Under the pieces are notes generated by a model that searched no databases, was not told the origin of the DNA, and was given only the letters and a program-made list of their open reading frames with translations. Position numbers and translations under genes: made by a program. Source: Paracoccaceae bacterium (GTDB lineage Bacteria > Pseudomonadota > Alphaproteobacteria > Rhodobacterales > Rhodobacteraceae). From it: 64,000 nt of DNA. The stretch is from contig CACPBQ010000001.1 of assembly GCA_902632125.1 (NCBI GenBank), positions 172,546 to 236,545 on the forward strand, read 5' to 3'. Shown in pieces: positions 57,986-64,000 of this stretch (positions within the stretch are counted from its first letter, which is position 1; every line of letters begins with the position of its first letter).

Positions 57986-59500
57986 ATGGATGCTCCTAAT
58001 ATATTATTTATCATGGCCGATGATCATGCTTCAAAAGCAATTAGTGCTTATGGTTCAGGCATAAATAATACCCCAAACATTGATCGTATTGCAAACGAAG
58101 GCGTTAGGCTTAACCACTGTTACGTTACGAATTCAATTTGCACACCAAGCCGTGCTGCTATTCTTACAGGAACATATAATCACGTGAATTGCGTAACCAC
58201 ATTAAATACGCCAATCAATAATAGGCTACCCAACGTCGCTAAACATCTTCGCTACGAAGGCTATCAAACAGCCATCGTCGGAAAGTGGCATTTAGGAGAG
58301 GGAAAGGAACATGAACCCACTGGATTTGACTATTGGTCAGTCTTGCCTGGCCAAGGTGAATATTTTGACCCTAAATTCATTGAAATGGGAAAAGAGGTGG
58401 AAGAGAAAGGATATGCTACCGATGTTATAACCAAAAAATGCCTGAGTTGGTTGTCAGCACGAAGTAAAAATCAACCTTTCTTTCTAATGTGCCACCATAA
58501 AGCTCCACACAGAGAGTGGGAGCCACATCCAAAAAATCGAGAGCTTTATTCTAATGATATAAAAATACCCGAGACGTTTGAAGATGACTATAAAAATAGA
58601 GCAAAAGCTGCAGCTGAAGCAAAAATGAGAATCAAAGATGACATGACCTATGATGATCTTGGATTGGTTCAACCGGAAGGCGGATCTGAGATCGGCGACC
58701 GATCCAGGCCAGATAGTAACAAGCGAAAAATACCAAATCCCAAAACATTAAATGGATTTGAGTTAATAGATAAACATACTGGAGAAAAATTTACTTTTAG
58801 TTCTAGGTCAGAATTAAGCCGATTTAAATATCAGCGTTATATAAAAAGATACCTTAATACCATTGCTTCTATTGATGAAAGTGTAGGATCTTTACTGGGC
58901 TATTTGGATGAAGAAAATTTGGCAAAAAATACAATTGTAATTTATACATCAGATCAAGGTTTTTTCTTAGGAGAGCATGGCTGGTTTGATAAGAGATTTA
59001 TTTATGAGCAATCTTTCCAAATGCCTTTTTTGCTAAGGTATCCAAGCTCAATTAAAGCTGGTCAGGTAAATGATGATATGTGTTGCAACGTGGACTTTGC
59101 GCCTACTTTTTTAGATTTTGCTGGATTGGATATCCCAAATTACATGCAAGGAGATAGTCTAAGACCCATTTTGGAAGGCAAAACTCCAGATAATTGGGAG
59201 CAAGTAGCATACCAAAGATATTGGATGCATCGCGACCCAGATCATAATGCCTATGCTCACTACGGATTACGAGATCAGCGATATAAAATAATTTACTGGT
59301 ATAACGACGGTTTCGATCTTCCGGGAACAAATCACGGTGGAGAGGATAAAGAGTGGGAGCTTTTTGACTGCGAAAGAGATCCTCTAGAATTGTTTAATTT
59401 AGCAAATGATAAAAACTTCAAAGAAGTGTTTTCGCGCATGAAATTTATTCTAACTCGGAAAATGATCAAAATTGGCGATATTCCTGCCCACGAATATTAA
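57986..59500 (+). CDS. Sulfatase (type I, Cys-type)
   Basis: MDAPNILFIMADDHASKAISAYGSG; CTPSRAAILTG formylglycine motif; DQGFFLGEHGWFDKRF; ATG 57986 preferred over 57917. Confidence 0.93.
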   Translation: MDAPNILFIMADDHASKAISAYGSGINNTPNIDRIANEGVRLNHCYVTNSICTPSRAAILTGTYNHVNCVTTLNTPINNRLPNVAKHLRYEGYQTAIVGKWHLGEGKEHEPTGFDYWSVLPGQGEYFDPKFIEMGKEVEEKGYATDVITKKCLSWLSARSKNQPFFLMCHHKAPHREWEPHPKNRELYSNDIKIPETFEDDYKNRAKAAAEAKMRIKDDMTYDDLGLVQPEGGSEIGDRSRPDSNKRKIPNPKTLNGFELIDKHTGEKFTFSSRSELSRFKYQRYIKRYLNTIASIDESVGSLLGYLDEENLAKNTIVIYTSDQGFFLGEHGWFDKRFIYEQSFQMPFLLRYPSSIKAGQVNDDMCCNVDFAPTFLDFAGLDIPNYMQGDSLRPILEGKTPDNWEQVAYQRYWMHRDPDHNAYAHYGLRDQRYKIIYWYNDGFDLPGTNHGGEDKEWELFDCERDPLELFNLANDKNFKEVFSRMKFILTRKMIKIGDIPAHEY

Positions 59501-59644
59501 TATTTCATTTTTTCAGCCGAATTACGTCACGTTTAAAAAATTTTCGGAATGTAATCACTAAAAAATTGTTAATGCTATCACAAGGAATGATTTGCTTTCA
59601 GAAAATGATATGTAAATTTTTTGGGTAACTTTTAGGAGGAAAAA

Positions 59645-59980
59645 ATGTCTCTTTATGAAAAATTGAAAACTGCATCGGAAAATCGCGATGTAGAAGCCTA
59701 TTTAGACTGCATTCACGACGATTTTGTTTTTGTCCGGCATCAATCTGGAGCTGAACTGAGCAAGGAGGAGTGGACTCCAATGCTTACTGCAATGATGCAG
59801 AGTGAAAAATTAGAAATTAATAACCAGCGCTGCATTTATGAGAACGAAGAAATTTTAGTTAGTCATTCAATGATGAACTTTCCAGATGGAAGTTCAGAAG
59901 CTGTAATGGTGGTAAATCAGCTCAAAGATGGAAAAATTATAAGAGTCGAAACAGGCGCGACTCCAATTACAAGTGCGTAA
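59645..59980 (+). CDS. SnoaL/NTF2-like small protein
   Basis: YEKLKTASENRDVEAYLDCIHDDFVFVRHQSGAELSKEEWTPMLTAMM; GGAGG upstream. Confidence 0.7.
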   Translation: MSLYEKLKTASENRDVEAYLDCIHDDFVFVRHQSGAELSKEEWTPMLTAMMQSEKLEINNQRCIYENEEILVSHSMMNFPDGSSEAVMVVNQLKDGKIIRVETGATPITSA

Positions 59981-60001
59981 ACAAAAAAAGGAAAATCTCA
60001 A

Positions 60002-60412
60002 ATGGTAGAAAGTTTTGGTGGTTCTTTAAACCTAATTATCTGGATATTACTGACAATTGGAGCGGTATATTACAGTTTCAGATGCCTGTTTCAAACGAAA
60101 GCATTTAACGATCAGTACGGATTTGGAGATCAAGCAATTTTTATCACTAGGTTCGCTGGCTCACAAGTTGGAGCGGCCGCTTTAATTTCAATTTTCTTAC
60201 TATTTAGTGGGCCATCTGGTGCTTGGGCTTTTGTCGCTTACGGGTGGACACAGGCTCTTATTGCTGCAATTACTGGATACCTTACATTAAACAGTGAATG
60301 GTCGCAAATTGAAGGCGTTAAGCCCACTGCTGAGGGCTATATTGCTCCAATCGTATTTTTAATACTTTATTCTATTCTATTATATAATATGGGTGATATT
60401 CTTAGTGCCTAG
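60002..60412 (+). CDS. Hypothetical membrane protein
   Basis: 136 aa, about four hydrophobic helices. Confidence 0.6.
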   Translation: MVESFGGSLNLIIWILLTIGAVYYSFRCLFQTKAFNDQYGFGDQAIFITRFAGSQVGAAALISIFLLFSGPSGAWAFVAYGWTQALIAAITGYLTLNSEWSQIEGVKPTAEGYIAPIVFLILYSILLYNMGDILSA

Positions 60413-60446
60413 TATTTGAGGATATATTTTTTTTTAAAACCACAAA

Positions 60447-61664
60447 ATGGATAAATCCAATAATAAGTTAAAACCAGCAATACAGCACGCAATAATTGCT
60501 GGTTGTATAATTTCATTTATTAGTTTTGGGTTTTCAGCCTCATTCAGTGTTTTTTTGCGACCAATGTCAGTAGACTTAGGTTGGGGAAGGGAAGTTTTTT
60601 CTCTTTCATTGGCTATTCAAGTATTGATGTGGGGAGTTGCACAACCGCTGGCAGGGGCATATGCCGATAAGCACGGTCCTACGCAGGTATTGGCTTTTGG
60701 TGCTATTTTTGCTGCGCTAGGTTTTGCTCTGCGCGGCATATTACTTGATGAAACTATGTTTATTTTAACTGGGTTTATTGTTGGGATAGGTACCGGCGCG
60801 TGTTCTTTTCCAGTTGTGATTGTAGCTCTGGGCAAGGTTGTGAGGGCAAAACAAAGAAGTTTTATTTTGGGTTTAGGAACAGCTGCAGCTTCTGCCGGTA
60901 TGTTCGCAGGAGCTCCGATTGCCACCATTCTTATGGACAAAATAGGCTGGGGTACAGCAATATTGATTGTGGCCGCCTCTTTTCTAGTAATCTTACCTCT
61001 TCTCTATTTTATATCTCGTGCCTCGGAAAAACCGAAGACCCACAAAGAACAGTTAAAGACGTTACAGGCTATAAAAATAGCCTTTTCTGATAGGTCATAT
61101 ACGCTACTATTTTTTGGATTTTTTGTCTGTGGTTTTCATGTCCAATTTATTCAGACCCACCTACCAGCTTACATAGCGGATGAAGGTTTAGCAACAATAA
61201 TAGGTGCTTGGTCTTTAGCTCTTATTGGACTGTTCAATATCGGCGGTTCTTTTCTTTCAGGATGGTCCGGTCAACTATATTCCAAACCAAAGTTGCTAGC
61301 AGGGATATATGCAAGTAGAGCCGCTGTCATTACTATATTCATATTTACTCCTTTAAATGAAACTAGTGTTTTAATCTTTTCAGCAGCTATGGGGATTCTT
61401 TGGTTATCAACAGTAGCTCTAACAACCGGCCTGGTTGCTCAAACGCAGGGTTTGAAATTTTTGTCAACCTTGGTGGGTTTAGTATTCTTAAGTCATCAAG
61501 TGGGTGGATTTTTGGGAGCATGGCTTGGTGGCAGACTATATGACCTCACAGGAAACTATAATGCAATGTGGATAGCAGCCATTTTATTTGGTTTGGCAGC
61601 TACGGTTATCCATATCCCAATTAAAGAGCGGCCTGGAAAATTAGCACAAGTTGAAATAATATAA
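60447..61664 (+). CDS. MFS transporter
   Basis: About 12 hydrophobic helices; QPLAGAYADKHGPTQVLAFGAI and GGRLYDLTGNYNAMW, monocarboxylate/oxalate-formate-like pattern. Confidence 0.9.
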   Translation: MDKSNNKLKPAIQHAIIAGCIISFISFGFSASFSVFLRPMSVDLGWGREVFSLSLAIQVLMWGVAQPLAGAYADKHGPTQVLAFGAIFAALGFALRGILLDETMFILTGFIVGIGTGACSFPVVIVALGKVVRAKQRSFILGLGTAAASAGMFAGAPIATILMDKIGWGTAILIVAASFLVILPLLYFISRASEKPKTHKEQLKTLQAIKIAFSDRSYTLLFFGFFVCGFHVQFIQTHLPAYIADEGLATIIGAWSLALIGLFNIGGSFLSGWSGQLYSKPKLLAGIYASRAAVITIFIFTPLNETSVLIFSAAMGILWLSTVALTTGLVAQTQGLKFLSTLVGLVFLSHQVGGFLGAWLGGRLYDLTGNYNAMWIAAILFGLAATVIHIPIKERPGKLAQVEII

Positions 61665-61914
61665 TTTAGGTTAATAAGGGTAAAATACTAAATCGACTTA
61701 ATCATAATTTTTCGCGAGTATTAAACCACTCCTTGCAATCATTAGGCTAGGTCAACTATTTCCAGCTAAAAATGCTACGGCTTTTTGTTTTTATGGGAGT
61801 TTTAGTATTTAGAAAAACAGTGCCAAACTGGAGACATACTCCAGCTTATGGTTTAAAATAGTTCTTCAAAAATTCGTGACCAATTAACAAAAACCATGTT
61901 TAGATGATTTTAAA

Positions 61915-62862
61915 ATGTTCTATCTTCTGTCATACGTTGTAATTTTATTATTGTTACTAATTATTCCATGTGCTTTGTTCACAACAATAATTTCCCACAA
62001 AATTAGACGTTCTATCCCAAAATTTGGTAAAATTACTCGGCTCGAGGATGCTGAAATACATTGGTATGACTCTGGCCAGGGAAGACCTATTATTATGCTA
62101 CACGGTCTTGGCGGAAATTTGAGAAACTTCACTTACGCTTTAACGGGAAGACTTAACAATGATTTTCGGGTTATTGCGATAGACAGAGCAGGATCCGGTT
62201 GGTCAAGGCGATCCAAACCTGTGATCGCAACTCTACAAGAACAAGCACGTATAATATCAGAATTTATTGAACAAGAGAGGATTGAAAAACCACTGATAGT
62301 AGGACACTCTTTAGGTGGCGCAATTGCTTTGGCGATTGCCTTGGAGCACAAAAAACAAATCTCAGGTCTCGCACTTATATGTCCAGCCACCCAACCTGTT
62401 GATAGGGTACCCGATATTTTTCGATTTCTGAATATTACCAGTCCTACTTTACGATTTTTTGTCGCATACACCTTTTCGTCTTTCATTGGAATTTTAACAC
62501 GTAAAAATACTTTTCAGATAGCATTTGCTCCCGAGCCTGTTAGCGAAAATTTTTCCATAGAAGGCGGTGGTGATTTAGCCCTTTCATCTCGAGCCTTCAT
62601 TAAAACTTCAGAAGACCTGATATTTGCTCTTTCTTCCGCTCCATTGCTTGCAGGGAGGGAAAAAGAGCTCGACGTACCTATTGCAATTTTATTTGGCGAA
62701 CAGGATAAAATTCTTGACGTAAAACTGCATGGTCAAAAGTTTGCTAAATTATCAGGTGCAAAGCTAAAGATTTTAACTGGAAAAGGACACATGTTGCCTC
62801 TCACTCAGCCTGACGAATGTTCTAATTTTATTCGTGGCATGATGGATAAAACATCATATTGA
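61915..62862 (+). CDS. Alpha/beta hydrolase
   Basis: IIMLHGLGGNLRNF, PLIVGHSLGGAIALAIALE, ILFGEQDKILD, GKGHMLPLTQP. Confidence 0.9.
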   Translation: MFYLLSYVVILLLLLIIPCALFTTIISHKIRRSIPKFGKITRLEDAEIHWYDSGQGRPIIMLHGLGGNLRNFTYALTGRLNNDFRVIAIDRAGSGWSRRSKPVIATLQEQARIISEFIEQERIEKPLIVGHSLGGAIALAIALEHKKQISGLALICPATQPVDRVPDIFRFLNITSPTLRFFVAYTFSSFIGILTRKNTFQIAFAPEPVSENFSIEGGGDLALSSRAFIKTSEDLIFALSSAPLLAGREKELDVPIAILFGEQDKILDVKLHGQKFAKLSGAKLKILTGKGHMLPLTQPDECSNFIRGMMDKTSY

Positions 62863-63081
62863 ATACCAATAGTCCTATTAAAAAATAATCATTTTTTATG
62901 TTGATAATTTAGCAAAACTAGCGTTATGCCTGAACATGAAGCCACTAAGCTGTCACCACCATAACCCTCTATAATAGTAGACAAGCTAGTCTCAATAACT
63001 ATAAATAATTTGCTACTCTTGCAAAATCTTTGATACTTTAGGATTTTGAATTTTACCAAAAATCAACTCAGGAGGTTGAAA

Positions 63082-63351
63082 ATGAAAATTATATCATCAG
63101 TTGAATTATCAAAGGGATATGAACATTGGAAAAGTTTATTTCTTGCAAATGAAGATTTCAGACAAGATCATGGTATAAATGTTCTTGCTTTCGGGCATGA
63201 AGAGCAAAATAAAGATAAAGTTTGGGTATGTATGGAAGTCGAGTCTATGGAAAAAATGATGTCGACAGTTGATAAACCTGAGATGATAAAGTTGCGAGAG
63301 CAAGCAGGTGCAAAAATAGAAACGCAAACTTTTGTGAAACTTATAGAGTGA
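63082..63351 (+). CDS. Small conserved hypothetical protein
   Basis: MKIISSVELSKGYEHWKSLFLANEDFRQDHGINVLAFGHEEQ...; ATG at 63082 after GGAGG. Confidence 0.6.
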   Translation: MKIISSVELSKGYEHWKSLFLANEDFRQDHGINVLAFGHEEQNKDKVWVCMEVESMEKMMSTVDKPEMIKLREQAGAKIETQTFVKLIE

Positions 63352-63353
63352 TT

Positions 63354-64000
63354 TTATAGGTCTAATGCCCATTCAGCCCCAGTTTTGACAAAATCACCAG
63401 TATTAAGTTCACGAAAAGCTTGTTGAAGCTCGGCCATTGTATTCATAACAATTGGGCCGTGCCATGCTACTGGTTCACGTAAAGGTGCCCCAGAAATTAA
63501 GAGAAAACGAACACCCTGCTCGCCTGAAGACACTTCAATTTCATCGCCATCACCAAATACAACCAAAGTACGATTTCCAGACTGATCCCTTATTTTCATC
63601 TCATGGCCATTAAACTCTTTTTCGACATTTACGCCAAAAGGACTAGACGAATTCCCAAAATGAGCGGAACCTTCAAAAATATAAGCAAATCCTTGTCGCC
63701 GTGTGTCAAATGGAAATCGCTTTTTGACATTCGGCATAAGAGTTATGTCTAAGTAGGACGGATCTGTATCGATCCCATCTACTAGTCCTTTATAACCGCG
63801 ATAGTCGCCCGCGATTACTCGGATGTGTGTTCCATCATCATCCGTGAGAGTATTAATTTCCTTGGAAGGGATATCGAGATATCTTGGTGTGCACATCTTT
63901 TGGTCGCTTGGCAAATTTGCCCAAAGCTGAAATCCATGCATTTGACCTAGCTCGTTTCCAGTAGGCATCTCTTGATGTATTATACCAGAACCCGCCGTCA
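63354..64000 (-). CDS. Pirin family protein, truncated at the right window edge
   Basis: Frame stays open past the listed Met: TAGSGIIHQEMPTGNELGQMHGFQLWANLPSDQKMCTPRYLDI, canonical internal pirin sequence, so the true start is beyond 64000. Confidence 0.92.
   Translation of the reverse strand, partial: TAGSGIIHQEMPTGNELGQMHGFQLWANLPSDQKMCTPRYLDIPSKEINTLTDDDGTHIRVIAGDYRGYKGLVDGIDTDPSYLDITLMPNVKKRFPFDTRRQGFAYIFEGSAHFGNSSSPFGVNVEKEFNGHEMKIRDQSGNRTLVVFGDGDEIEVSSGEQGVRFLLISGAPLREPVAWHGPIVMNTMAELQQAFRELNTGDFVKTGAEWALDL

Noticed and set aside
61680-61914. Small ORF MGVLVFRKTVPNWRHTPAYGLK and a short CTGGAG/CTCCAG hairpin in the gap
   Set aside because: Too short, no ribosome-binding site or conservation evidence; not reported as a gene.
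1-64000. CRISPR arrays, transposons, prophage, toxin-antitoxin or restriction systems
   Set aside because: No regularly spaced direct repeats, transposase, integrase, Cas, capsid or methyltransferase-nuclease genes were recognised on either strand.

Overview
The window is about 64 kb of low-GC (roughly 37-38%, estimated by eye) chromosomal DNA. It most resembles a streamlined marine Rhodobacteraceae/Roseobacter-type alphaproteobacterium, because AccA and the Mcl1-type malyl-CoA lyase read like Rhodobacterales proteins. Core content is accA, mcl1, a DgcN/DgcA/D-amino-acid transaminase locus, a tandem glycine riboswitch with gcvT-gcvH-gcvP, a tRNA-Cys and a TrmL-like gene. The rest is mostly catabolic and transport accessory content. 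One large locus (about 10.6-24.1 kb) combines a MetE-like protein, a bicupin, four SnoaL/NTF2-like proteins, a LacI regulator, an HpsN/HisD-like dehydrogenase, an ABC importer and a lactonase-like amidohydrolase. It is followed by a second sugar ABC operon with an unannotated structured leader. Later loci include a cNMP cyclase / CNB / MBL cassette, an MttB-family protein, a fused FAD-GcvT oxidoreductase, SbmA/BacA, a sulfatase and several dioxygenase/hydratase genes. The strongest candidates for something undescribed are: (i) a stand-alone protein (30731-32032) with degenerate family-A DNA polymerase palm motifs, its divergent intergenic region rich in dyads; (ii) the multi-SnoaL catabolic locus with a near-perfect LacI-type operator in its divergent promoter; (iii) three exact TGTGATCACA palindromes, one at a GntR gene and two spaced 41 bp apart near 30.1 kb; (iv) a perfect 30-bp inverted repeat forming duplicate upstream regions of two convergent small-gene units; (v) two unannotated structured-RNA candidates. 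No CRISPR array, transposase, integrase, prophage or rRNA was seen. All family calls come from reading the sequences; no searches were run.
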